This document shows positions 27,974 through 35,950 of a DNA stretch of 64,000 nucleotides, one piece after another; within the stretch, counting starts at the first letter, position 1, and each line of letters starts with the position of its first letter. Under the pieces are notes generated by a model, which saw only the letters and a program-made list of their open reading frames with translations, made no database searches and was not told the DNA's origin. A program made the position numbers and the translations under genes. Source of the stretch: Colwellia sp. D2M02 (GTDB lineage: Bacteria > Pseudomonadota > Gammaproteobacteria > Enterobacterales > Alteromonadaceae); NCBI RefSeq assembly GCF_018860755.1, contig NZ_JAHKPW010000070.1, forward strand, positions 261,100-325,099, given 5' to 3'.

Positions 27974-29269
27974 CTAAGCCCTATCACGACTAGGTCGCGG
28001 GGGGTTATTAGTAAATTTAAAATAGTGTCGTGCTTTACGGAGATGACGTAATGTAAATATTCCCCAAAGCGTACCAAATGGTATTAAGAACAAAGCAACA
28101 CAGGCAATAGGCCCAACGCAATAGAATGCTAATTTATTGTTTTGGCAAAGCTTGAAGCATAATACGAATTGGCTAATCACAAGCACTAAATTTCTAATAG
28201 TCGAATTGCTAAACAACAGACCGTCTTGCGTTGTAAACAAAGAGAAAAAGAAAATAGCGAGTAATATTAGACACCATAAAATAAATAATATTTTTAATTT
28301 GAATAAGCTGTTCTTTGCGTTTTCATAAACTGCTATTTCCTCTTCTGAATAACGATTAATTGCGCTAACGCCCCCTTGAACAGCGGCTAGTGACTTATTC
28401 TCGTCAGATGTAGCATTATCAATGTATTCTATGATCGAATCTAATGCTTCTGAATGTGCGAATACGCTGAGTTTTTCCCTCTCTTCTTGCCATAAAAATG
28501 TGTCATTCAGTAACAATATTGAGTTTTTATCTAAACCGTCTACTGAGTATTTTTTATGTTTTTTTCCGTTGGAAATTGCGTTATATAAGGCGTAAATTGC
28601 GTTAATTAAATATAAACTCACTTTAAAGTGAATATCCTGATTAAGTAGCGCTTTATTTTGACTTAGCTCACTCCAGAGTTGAAATTGAATATGTGAATTA
28701 TCTTCAGATAAAATTTCGTCGCATAGTTGTAAAATGTCGTCTAAATTATCAATGCCTTCTTGCTGGCTATTGGTCACTCCAACATCCTGTGGGGTTTCAA
28801 CTAAATTTTTCTCATTCGAGTTAACTAAATTTTGAAAGGAGTTCTCAATAATTTCGTCATGTAGTTGCTGGTCGCTGATTGTTGATTCATCAGTTGCAAG
28901 TTGATCTGCAAGGTATTCATTTTTATCAAAAAGTAATGTTTCTTCGAGGTCAATATGTGTGCTTTCATTAATTAACTCGTTGCCGAAATATGCTTGCTCC
29001 TCTTCTTTATGTAAAGGTGCTCGTTCTTCTTCATATGAGGGCACATCTTCCTCTTGTGTAGAGAAAAACGTTTGTTCCTCAATGGCCATTGTTGTCTGAC
29101 TAGCCGCAATTTTTGCGTACTTGATTGCGCTTTTATAAGCGTTGTGCAGTAAAGAAAACTCTGTGGGTTTTTCGTCAGGGCGAATAACTTTAACACGAGC
29201 AGCATAGGCTTTTTTAATCAAGCCAATTTCAGTCGTTGGCTCTATCTGTAATTGTTCCCAATCAACCAT
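27974..29269 (-). CDS. J-domain-like co-chaperone with C-terminal membrane segments
   Basis: A 431-residue protein read from the ATG at 29269, which overlaps the last base of the hscC stop (TAATG coupling); a TTG three codons earlier is also open. Residues 1-50 form a J-domain-like fold: DWEQLQIEPTTE, IKKAYAARVKVI, RPDEKPTEFSLLHNAY. The canonical HPD is RPD. A long acidic middle follows, rich in Glu, Asp and Gln. Near the C-terminus two or three hydrophobic stretches (ILFILWCLILLAIFFFSLF and a later pair) suggest membrane anchoring. It is the natural partner of the adjacent Hsp70, as J proteins DjlB/DjlC are for HscC in E. coli. Confidence 0.78.
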   Translation of the reverse strand: MVDWEQLQIEPTTEIGLIKKAYAARVKVIRPDEKPTEFSLLHNAYKSAIKYAKIAASQTTMAIEEQTFFSTQEEDVPSYEEERAPLHKEEEQAYFGNELINESTHIDLEETLLFDKNEYLADQLATDESTISDQQLHDEIIENSFQNLVNSNEKNLVETPQDVGVTNSQQEGIDNLDDILQLCDEILSEDNSHIQFQLWSELSQNKALLNQDIHFKVSLYLINAIYALYNAISNGKKHKKYSVDGLDKNSILLLNDTFLWQEEREKLSVFAHSEALDSIIEYIDNATSDENKSLAAVQGGVSAINRYSEEEIAVYENAKNSLFKLKILFILWCLILLAIFFFSLFTTQDGLLFSNSTIRNLVLVISQFVLCFKLCQNNKLAFYCVGPIACVALFLIPFGTLWGIFTLRHLRKARHYFKFTNNPPRPSRDRA

Positions 29270-30954
29270 TAAAACCAACTTTCATTATCGAATGAATCTA
29301 AAGCATCACCGAAAAGCACCTGTTCTCGTTGTATTTCTCTGGGATTTTGGCGGTCTAGTGTATGCTCAAAACGAGAGATCAATTGAGCAATTTCTTCTCT
29401 TTGATAACCAAGGGAGCTACTGTACATACGTTCGGCCCTCGCCACTAAAGCTCGATTTTTTTCACTGTCTCTAGGGTGAAATTTGAGCTTTTGAAGCACT
29501 TTTTTAGCACGAGTTATTTGCTCAGCTGTTAATGCACCTGGTGCGTTATGAATTACTTTATTGTAGGTTTGTCCGGTAGTTTTAACTTTAACGTCGACTT
29601 CCAGTAAGCCACTCATATCGTAACTATAACGAACGGTAATAGGTTGATGTCCAGCTTTGTCTTTAGGCACAGCTACTTTTAATCTACCCAAGAAAATATT
29701 TTTATCTACTTGCCTGTGTTCACCTTGATATATACCAACCTGCATCGCTGTTTGATTATCCGTAGAAGTGCATAAATCGCGTTCCACACTAATCGGCACA
29801 ATAGAGTTTCGCTCGATAATAGGGAGCATTTGACCAGGGTTATCAAAATCATCAAGCACCTCAGTTCCTAGTGTAAAAGGGCATACATCGGTTAAGACAA
29901 TGTCATCTAGCGCTTCGTTTTTCTCTACCAGCCCAGCTTGAACACCTGCTCCTATTGATACAACAAGATCTGGATCTAAATTACATGAAGGTAAGCGGCC
30001 AAAGAGCTTACTGACCATTGAACGCAATGCTTTTAGTTTTGTTGAGCCACCAACTAAAATAACATCATCAATTTCATTTGGGTGTAAGTTGGCATCTCGT
30101 AGTGCCTGTTTAACAGGTTGCTGCACTCTATAGAGCAATGGTGTTATAACGCTATAAAACCACTCTTGCTCTATTGTTAAATCGTATGTTTTATTTTGAT
30201 ATGTCACCTGAAGTTTATGACGCAACTCATTGTCAATATTACACTTAATTGTTTCTAGCTTCATGAGCGCTTGTTGCCGCTCTTTTCGGGAAAACAGTTT
30301 TTTATCCAAGTTGTTATCTATACACAGTTGTTCAAACATTACTGTAACAAAGTCTTCACCACCCAGGTAATTGTCACCAGCGCTGGCGTGTACTTCCATA
30401 ACACCTTCAAAAAATTCTAATATTGATACGTCGAAAGTGCCACCACCCATATCTAAAATAATAAAGGTGCCCTGTTGGCGATTATTTAAACCATAAGCCA
30501 TTGCTGCGGCTGTTGGCTCGTTTATGAGCCTTCTAACGGTTAGCCCAGCTAGTTCCCCGGCAAGTTTAGTCGCATAGCGTTGGTTTTCATTAAAATAAGC
30601 AGGCACGCTAATAACCGCTTCTGTGACTTTCTCCTCTAAAAATTGTTCGGCATCTTCAACCAGAGAACGCAATATAAAAGAAGACAACTCAGGTGCTGTA
30701 AAGGAAAGGCCACCAATTTCTAACGAATGCTCTGTGCCCATAACACGTTTAAACACAGCAACTGTACTTAGTGGATGACTGATTAGTCTTTGCTTAGCTG
30801 TAGTGCCTACAATAACATTTTTGTTATCGTCAATGGCTACAACAGATGGAGTTAAAAATTTATTTAATCGATTGGGGATTTGCACTAACTCTGCATTTTT
30901 CCAAACACAACATGCACTATTAGTTGTGCCTAAATCTATACCTATAATGGCCAT
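29269..30954 (-). CDS. hscC: Hsp70-family chaperone HscC-like
   Basis: A 561-residue Hsp70. The start is the ATG at 30954, chosen because AAGGA lies eight bases upstream and the protein then begins MAIIGIDLGTTNS; a longer frame adds 19 unsupported residues. Nucleotide-site motifs GIDLGTTNSACCVW, LDMGGGTFDVSIL and ILVGGSTKLKAL are intact. HASAGDNYLGGEDF, LTDVCPFTLGTEV, and IIERNSIVP match HscC rather than DnaK, and the C-terminal lid is short. HscC is a specialised Hsp70 that works with its own J proteins. It leads a five-gene run with a membrane-linked J protein and three unknown genes. Its clients here are unknown; the nearness of T6SS effectors is suggestive only. Confidence 0.92.
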   Translation of the reverse strand: MAIIGIDLGTTNSACCVWKNAELVQIPNRLNKFLTPSVVAIDDNKNVIVGTTAKQRLISHPLSTVAVFKRVMGTEHSLEIGGLSFTAPELSSFILRSLVEDAEQFLEEKVTEAVISVPAYFNENQRYATKLAGELAGLTVRRLINEPTAAAMAYGLNNRQQGTFIILDMGGGTFDVSILEFFEGVMEVHASAGDNYLGGEDFVTVMFEQLCIDNNLDKKLFSRKERQQALMKLETIKCNIDNELRHKLQVTYQNKTYDLTIEQEWFYSVITPLLYRVQQPVKQALRDANLHPNEIDDVILVGGSTKLKALRSMVSKLFGRLPSCNLDPDLVVSIGAGVQAGLVEKNEALDDIVLTDVCPFTLGTEVLDDFDNPGQMLPIIERNSIVPISVERDLCTSTDNQTAMQVGIYQGEHRQVDKNIFLGRLKVAVPKDKAGHQPITVRYSYDMSGLLEVDVKVKTTGQTYNKVIHNAPGALTAEQITRAKKVLQKLKFHPRDSEKNRALVARAERMYSSSLGYQREEIAQLISRFEHTLDRQNPREIQREQVLFGDALDSFDNESWF

Positions 30955-31211
30955 AGTCAGATTCCTTCTGAATAATTTAATTCCAATTTTTACGCCCCAA
31001 GATATTACCAATTTAGATTGAGTAAGTCAGTAAAATAAAAGGAATTTTTTATTGCGAATCATCCAACTAAATTGAAACTAAATTGGTTATGCTGCTTCAT
31101 TGCTGTGTTTGGCACTTTAGCTTTAGCTCAAATCCAATTAAAATTAAATAGCCTATGGTCATCACAAACATAAAAAGCTTGTTGAATGACAACTGATAGT
31201 GCCGAAGGTAA

Positions 31212-31421
31212 TTAAAATATATCCAGTAAGCGAATACCCCTGAAAATGCTCTGCTTTTTGTGCGCATTAAACTCAATATAATGCTCCCCTGCGAGGGTTT
31301 TTAAAATCACCTTAGGCTCAGTACCTAAATCGTCAATACAAAGTTCATGGCCCGAGCGAGAAACAATACGATTTAGGTGTGAATTTACACTGGTAACGAC
31401 TGAGGGCTGCACATCATTCAT
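31212..31421 (-). pseudogene. vgrG fragment (gp5/DUF2345 junction)
   Basis: The 69-residue reading frame MNDVQPSVVTSVNS...ILKTLAGEHYIEFNAH lines up with residues about 456-500 of the intact VgrG at 37873-41628 (MNDDQPSVVNSENS...LQTLAGEHYFELNAH). It then leaves the match and stops. Nothing of the upstream VgrG core or of the downstream linker is left. It is the remnant of a second spike gene on the same strand. Confidence 0.82.
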
Positions 31422-31521
31422 GTCAAAACCAATAAGTTAGGCTTTGATTTGATGAGGGCGATTATTGTTGAATGCAGTCTATGTTGAAATGTATGAGCCT
31501 AGCATTAGCCAGAGAATAGGC

Positions 31522-31617
31522 GTATAGAAAGGTTAATTAATAAAAACCTGCTTGTCACTTTGAAAAACTATAAAGCAACTGGCTGGTTTGAAATCCATTT
31601 CAAATTGTTAAAGAGCG
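31522..31617. repeat. BoxA-like repeat, copy B
   Basis: It matches copy A over both ends, with the middle changed (the TGTCACT hairpin is lost on one arm). It supplies the last codons of the truncated toxin ORF: the tail LFNNLKWISNQPVAL is simply a translation of the repeat. This shows that the repeat was joined onto the toxin gene, cutting it short. Confidence 0.8.
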
Positions 31618-32137
31618 CGGTTTTTGGTGCTTCTACAACCATTAAGAACTCGTGATTTCCGCGAGCACCTCTAAGCCCATCTGAAATTTTATTTTTTAGA
31701 GCCGGATTTTTATACCTGTTCGCTAGTTCTTCTGGAGTTCTGGAATCAAACCACTTATTAAAGTTACCTGAATCGAATGTAGGAATATCACTAACTTTCA
31801 GCTTTGAAAGATTAAATTCTTTCTTACTGCTTTTAGCCCCTTTCAACTCATTCCCTTTCGGGGCTTTGAGTTGGTCGGCTCTGATTTTATTCGGTACGCT
31901 GGTTATGCCTACATGGGCTAACTCACCCGTGTATTCATCAAGGGCTTTGCTAAATTTTTTCTCAAGGTCTTGCATGCCCTTTTGCATGCCGAGCTCTACT
32001 TTAGGAAGTATTTCGCCGAGTTTTTTACTGGCATTTTTTAAGCTATCAAGGGCTTCATCGGGAATAATTCTTTTTAAACACCAGCTATCGACAATATCAT
32101 CAAAGGCACCACGGATACCGACTATTTTCTCTTTCAC
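31568..32137 (-). pseudogene. Orphan VgrG toxin tip, 3'-truncated (cassette 3)
   Basis: An open frame of 189 residues from a GTG. Residues 1-85 repeat the VgrG pre-toxin linker (LGEILPKVELGMQKG, KALDEYTGE, ending at LKAPKGNELKGAK), in the same linker version as the PoNe cassette. Residues 95-170 are a new tip: FDSGNFNKWFDSRTPEELANR, LKNKISDGLRGARGNHEFLMV. The frame ends inside the boxA-like repeat, so the toxin fold is incomplete. No immunity gene follows. I do not recognise the toxin class; the G-x-HE core recalls tip domains seen in other polymorphic toxins. Probably dead. Confidence 0.72.
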
Positions 32138-32275
32138 TAAATCGATAGCTTGTTTGGTTAAACCAGCCCAGTCAATTTCTCGTAAGAATTTAACCGGGTC
32201 GCCTTTACCTAGCTCACGTAAAACGGCAAGGGTAAACCACCCAGTGCTGTTGTTAGCGTTGTCATCATCGTTAAG
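32138..32275 (-). pseudogene. Decayed vgrG linker sequence upstream of cassette 3
   Basis: On the minus strand the LRELGKGDPVKFLREIDWAG part of the VgrG linker is still readable up to about 32210. Then a deletion joins it to bases matching the DDNETNDTAGW region of vgrG (NDDDNANNSTGW-like). No VgrG start or core is present, so the cassette is cut off from any secretion domain. Confidence 0.65.
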
Positions 32276-32401
32276 TTATAAAGTATGGTACGCCGTTATT
32301 TCTTGGGTGTTGGGAATAACGGCGTTAATTAATGTCGCATGCAGATGAAGTGATAAGCAGGCTATATTAATGCTAAGAGCATCACAGAAAGTATTGAAAA
32401 G

Positions 32402-32737
32402 TTACTCGTTATTTAAGCGCTCAATTTCATCAGCAAGCTCTTGATCCCACTCAAAGTCAATATTGAATTTACCTGTTGGCTCTAGCGTGTATTTTGCTTT
32501 ATTCCACTTATTATCAGAGTTTTCAGTGGTTATTTTATGAAGCTCTTTAAATAATTTAAATAAGTTATACCCCGCAGTTAAATCAATGGTTTCATTTCTC
32601 GTACTAACATATGTAACGTCAAATTCAGCAGCATCCTCAAAAAATTCCGTTTCAATCTTACATTCTTTCCAGCTGTCATTAAGCTGTGCTATTAAATGTT
32701 GAGCGATTCCCATGTAGATATCATCAATCGTTCGCAT
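32402..32737 (-). CDS. YezG family (DUF600) immunity protein
   Basis: A 111-residue acidic cytoplasmic protein. The order of an N-terminal helix with IAQHLIAQLNDSW, a strand segment with Thr/Arg-rich turn, a YNLFKLFKELHKIT helix, and a closing KYTLEPTGKFNIDFEWD fits YezG/DUF600 proteins, which bind and block YeeF-type nucleases. A strong AGGAGG site precedes the ATG, and it lies 6 bases after the stop of the Endonuclease_NS_2 toxin. The toxin-immunity order is thus textbook for this pair. Confidence 0.82.
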   Translation of the reverse strand: MRTIDDIYMGIAQHLIAQLNDSWKECKIETEFFEDAAEFDVTYVSTRNETIDLTAGYNLFKLFKELHKITTENSDNKWNKAKYTLEPTGKFNIDFEWDQELADEIERLNNE

Positions 32738-32743
32738 TTACCT

Positions 32744-33541
32744 TTAACCTCCTGATTTATTTAATAATGTGGTTGATTTCTTTTTCCCATCAATAAAATA
32801 TGTGACATCAAATGCTTCAGCTCTTTTTGAGCTACCTTCGTAAATAGCATTTATTTCTACCTTAACCTCTTTAGGCGGATTTCCCTTTAATGCTTTAGCC
32901 CATGTATTTTCCATACGCTTCCATGCACCTTTATTTAAATTGCCGTCCATAGCAGCATAGTTAATTTGTTCGCCAGGTCCTTTAAATATAGAAGCAATCA
33001 AATGACCGCCTTCATCATCTCTGAGGCCATCTTTAATGCCATCAGTTTTTCCTGCTTTACCTTGTTGATAGGTATTTCTATCTACTTTTGACAAATCAAG
33101 CTCACCACCAACAGATTTAACACGACCTAATTCATCTGTTTTATAGGTATATTTACCTACTTTATAGGTGGCACTTGGCTCTAGTTTACCATTAAGTTGC
33201 TTATTCCAACCGCCTTTTTTACTTTGCTCTAATACGTTGATGCGAGGTTTAGCCCCCTTCAACTCATTGCCTTTCGGTGCTTTGAGTTGGTCGGCTCTGA
33301 CTTTGTTTGGTACGCTGGTTATGCCTACATGGGCTAACTCACCCGTGTATTCATCAAGGGCTTTGCTAAATTTTTTCTCAAGGTCTTGCATGCCCTTTTG
33401 CATACCGAGCTCTACTTTAGGAAGTACTTCGCCTAGCTTTTGGCTCATAGAGGCAATACTATCGATAGCAGAATTAGGCAGTAATAACTTCATAGAATAA
33501 CTACTGATAATGCCATCCAAGGCATCTTTTATCGCAATCAC
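32744..33541 (-). CDS. Orphan VgrG tip with Endonuclease_NS_2 (YeeF-like) toxin (cassette 2)
   Basis: A 265-residue frame from a GTG. Residues 1-95 repeat the intact VgrG linker almost word for word (IAIKDALDGIISSYSMK, LGEVLPKVELGMQKG, LKAPKGNELKGAKP). Residues about 100-265 are a YeeF-type nuclease: YKTDELGRVKSVGGELDL, then the core R-DDEGGHLIA, GPGEQIN, LNKGAWKRME and a closing RAEAFDVTYFIDG. The GHLIA His is the expected catalytic base of a DNA/RNA non-specific endonuclease. It has no VgrG core and the frame upstream is broken, so expression would need the internal GTG. The immunity gene follows 6 bases on. Confidence 0.8.
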   Translation of the reverse strand: MIAIKDALDGIISSYSMKLLLPNSAIDSIASMSQKLGEVLPKVELGMQKGMQDLEKKFSKALDEYTGELAHVGITSVPNKVRADQLKAPKGNELKGAKPRINVLEQSKKGGWNKQLNGKLEPSATYKVGKYTYKTDELGRVKSVGGELDLSKVDRNTYQQGKAGKTDGIKDGLRDDEGGHLIASIFKGPGEQINYAAMDGNLNKGAWKRMENTWAKALKGNPPKEVKVEINAIYEGSSKRAEAFDVTYFIDGKKKSTTLLNKSGG

Positions 33542-33765
33542 TTTTTCTTTAATTAGGTCGGTTGCTTGCTTGGCTAAATCTGCCCAGTCAATTTTTCGTA
33601 AGAATTTAACCGGGTCGCCTTTGCCTAGTTCACGTGCTTATTTCAATTGAAAGCGCAAGGGCGGGAGTAAGTACTTCCCCTGCATTTTCAATAATAACTT
33701 TGCCGACGCCTTTAATGGCAGAGCCGCTTGACTTTGGGGAGGGGGATAAAACCAACACCTGTTAA
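33542..33765 (-). pseudogene. Broken vgrG linker upstream of cassette 2
   Basis: Minus-strand translation runs ARELGKGDPVKFLRKIDW and on into the toxin gene, but a stop (TAA) lies two codons before it. Here the VgrG-matching bases CACGT-AACACG-GCAAGGGC carry CACGT-GCTTATTTCAATTGAAAG-CGCAAGGGC instead: a short block containing the palindrome TTTCAATTGAAA has replaced them and shifted the frame. Further left the match to vgrG goes on to about 33760 (AAAACCAACACCTGTTAA against AAAACCAATACCTGTCAG). Confidence 0.7.
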
Positions 33766-33791
33766 GAGGTAGTTGGCTAATCACAAGCGTT

Positions 33792-34313
33792 TTACTGAAA
33801 ACAAAAAACAAATACACCACAATTATTCTGACGAGCGCAAGAGAGAGAGTTTATCAGTGCTACTAATTCATGCTCTTCAATAAAATCTTCGTCGTAAGCT
33901 TCGTTATCAAGCATGTCTTGAAATGCTGTAATGTAGCTGCTCAATGATTTGCTATCGCGATAAACCACTGCTGGTGTACCATGTGGTGACAATGGCAATG
34001 TAAAGTCATCAGCCACATCCCAATCATTGAATAGGAAATCAACCATCAGCGGGTAATCATCATCAAGATAAAATGTTATACAATCGCTTTGTGTTGATTT
34101 AGCCTCGCACAATGCCTCAAGTGCGTATAATAACTCACATGCTGTTTCACTCTCATGTGTTTCGGGGTCTCGGGTGTATGATTTTGCAAATAATACATCA
34201 AGGGCTGATTGATGTTCATCGAGTTGCTCTTGAGTTAAAACAACGTCTTTATTTATTAATGTTTGTTTTATTGTGTCGTGTTGGCATTGGTGTATTTTGA
34301 TAAAATAACTCAT
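33792..34313 (-). CDS. Putative immunity protein, unrecognised
   Basis: A 173-residue acidic protein. The ATG at 34313 (MSYFIKIHQCQ) is preferred, since AAAGGA lies five bases before it; an earlier in-frame ATG would sit on that site. It contains a long helix, an acidic middle (FYLDDDYPLMVDFLFNDWD) and a tail EHELVALINSLSCARQNN. It is the third small acidic gene after the PoNe tip, on the same strand with a 55-base gap. Position, size and charge fit an immunity protein for some lost tip; this is inference. Confidence 0.55.
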   Translation of the reverse strand: MSYFIKIHQCQHDTIKQTLINKDVVLTQEQLDEHQSALDVLFAKSYTRDPETHESETACELLYALEALCEAKSTQSDCITFYLDDDYPLMVDFLFNDWDVADDFTLPLSPHGTPAVVYRDSKSLSSYITAFQDMLDNEAYDEDFIEEHELVALINSLSCARQNNCGVFVFCFQ

Positions 34314-34368
34314 GTTCATCCTTTTTTTGAGTCGTTCACATGATGTGCTTTTATAAAACAAGGCAACT

Positions 34369-35166
34369 TTATTGCGCTTGTTTGATTAAATCACTGGCTA
34401 GCATGGAGTGAGGTGCCAGCGTTGTTTTTTCTATACCAGTTAAGTTTGCCACTAATGCGTGCTCAAAACACCAGTAGCCAATATAATAATCCGTATACTC
34501 AAACTCACAATCACACTCATGGTTTTCATGCCAATCAGCGTCTTCTAATTGTGCGTACCATTGTTCAATAAATTGATTGAGCAATACGGTTTGTTGCTCA
34601 GGCTTTGCGCTAAATGCATCATGTAATGCTTGGTACACGTCGGGGTAATAAAGTGTTGGAGAAATAGGGCGATTAACATCACCTAAAGCAATTGCAATGT
34701 TATCAAGCAAGGCGTCTTTGCCTTGCTCGCCAATAATGGCGAGTACTTCGTCAAGGTGCGCTTGGTCAGCTTCACAGGCTTGCAGGAGTGACAACCACCA
34801 GAGGGTATAAATGTATCGGTTGATATTTTCAGAGCCAACGGCATCACCTTGTCCGCCTAACTTTTCAAAAGCATTACGATAGAACTGATGAGGCGCAGGT
34901 AATTTATCGCAGTATTCGGTTAGTTGCTTGCGATATGGCAATATTTCCAATACGTAACGTCTTACATCACCTAAATGTGCGCCGTATGAGTAATGGCTGA
35001 CCGCACGCATAATAGCTAATTGGTACAAGCGCTGACAAACATCAACTCGTTCACTTGGTGAGGTGAAGTTACCATTATCTAGCGCTGCTTGGGTTTCGTT
35101 TAGCGCTTCTTCAAAATCAACCAATAGGGTTTCAAAATAATCACTGTCTTTGCGAGTATCACGCAT
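34369..35166 (-). CDS. PoNi-like immunity protein 2 (DUF1910/DUF1911)
   Basis: A 265-residue acidic protein. The N-terminal half is helical (VCQRLYQLAIMRAVSHYSYG, then EILPYRKQLTEYCDKL) as in DUF1910. The C-terminal half ends with YYIGYWCFEHALVANLTGIE and SMLASDLIKQ, the DUF1911 signature. It has the same order as the 251-residue gene just upstream (YKGYWCWEAALVVKL), though the two differ greatly along their length. PoNi proteins protect against PoNe DNases. Two in a row suggests that one is for the present PoNe tip and the other for a past or foreign variant. Confidence 0.8.
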   Translation of the reverse strand: MRDTRKDSDYFETLLVDFEEALNETQAALDNGNFTSPSERVDVCQRLYQLAIMRAVSHYSYGAHLGDVRRYVLEILPYRKQLTEYCDKLPAPHQFYRNAFEKLGGQGDAVGSENINRYIYTLWWLSLLQACEADQAHLDEVLAIIGEQGKDALLDNIAIALGDVNRPISPTLYYPDVYQALHDAFSAKPEQQTVLLNQFIEQWYAQLEDADWHENHECDCEFEYTDYYIGYWCFEHALVANLTGIEKTTLAPHSMLASDLIKQAQ

Positions 35167-35183
35167 GAGTCTAATCCCTAACC

Positions 35184-35939
35184 TTATTTGTTATTATCTT
35201 GCCAGTGCACTAAATCTTTTGGGTAGTACTCATGGTCAATAAAGCTGCTATCGTCTATGTTGTAAAGCTTAACCACTAAAGCGGCCTCCCAGCACCAATA
35301 GCCTTTGTATGTGTCGGTATCCATCAAATGTAAGTCAGGGCTACCATAAAGCTTATACCAAGCATTTAAATAAGCGAGCATCATCTTAGGTTGCTGCTCT
35401 GGAGTTGCCTCTATTACTAAATGCAGTTTATTAAAGCGCTTTTTAAACAACACGGTATTATTTACTTCACGTGAGCTATCACCCATTTTTACGGCTATAC
35501 TATCAAATACCGCATCAAGGCCTTGACTTCCCAATAGGACGAGTACTTTCTGGTAATAGCTTTGTCCCACATTTAGACAATAAGCAAAGGCTAGCCAATT
35601 CAACCAATCCTCTAGGTAATCTTCACGAATTTCTTCCCAACCAATGCGTTTTTTTTGTTCATTTTCTGGTAATAAATCAGCATAGTATTTTTGTTTTTCA
35701 CGATATTTCAGGATTGCATCTAAATGAGGTATAAATTCTGATAAATTATCGCCGCGGGAGTAGCGCAGGTGCATTAATCTGACAGAATCATTAACTAAAC
35801 CAAATGAAAATTTCATTTTTGAATCAATATTTAAGCTTTTATCACTTTCTAAGTCATGGAGATCTTCATCTATTGTTTCTAGGCTATACTCTATATATTC
35901 ATCGAAATAAATTTTATTTTTTAACTTGTCTCTCAACAT
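35184..35939 (-). CDS. PoNi-like immunity protein 1 (DUF1910/DUF1911)
   Basis: A 251-residue protein starting 12 bases after the PoNe tip stop, with AGGGGA before its ATG. N-terminal helices (EYIEYSLETIDEDLHDLES, VRLMHLRYSRGDNL, LDAILKYREKQ) correspond to DUF1910; the end, YKGYWCWEAALVVKLYNI with YYPKDLVHW, to DUF1911. This is the standard architecture of immunity proteins for PoNe-type PD-(D/E)xK DNases, and the close spacing makes it the cognate partner. Confidence 0.86.
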   Translation of the reverse strand: MLRDKLKNKIYFDEYIEYSLETIDEDLHDLESDKSLNIDSKMKFSFGLVNDSVRLMHLRYSRGDNLSEFIPHLDAILKYREKQKYYADLLPENEQKKRIGWEEIREDYLEDWLNWLAFAYCLNVGQSYYQKVLVLLGSQGLDAVFDSIAVKMGDSSREVNNTVLFKKRFNKLHLVIEATPEQQPKMMLAYLNAWYKLYGSPDLHLMDTDTYKGYWCWEAALVVKLYNIDDSSFIDHEYYPKDLVHWQDNNK

Positions 35940-35950
35940 TTTATTTTCCC

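Noticed and set aside
31022-31211. Possible small gene between hscC and the vgrG relic
   Set aside because: AT-rich with no open frame that has a ribosome binding site; probably promoter and debris.
33638-33820. 60-codon minus-strand frame between cassette 2 and the immunity-like gene
   Set aside because: It reads decayed vgrG linker DNA in a wrong frame.
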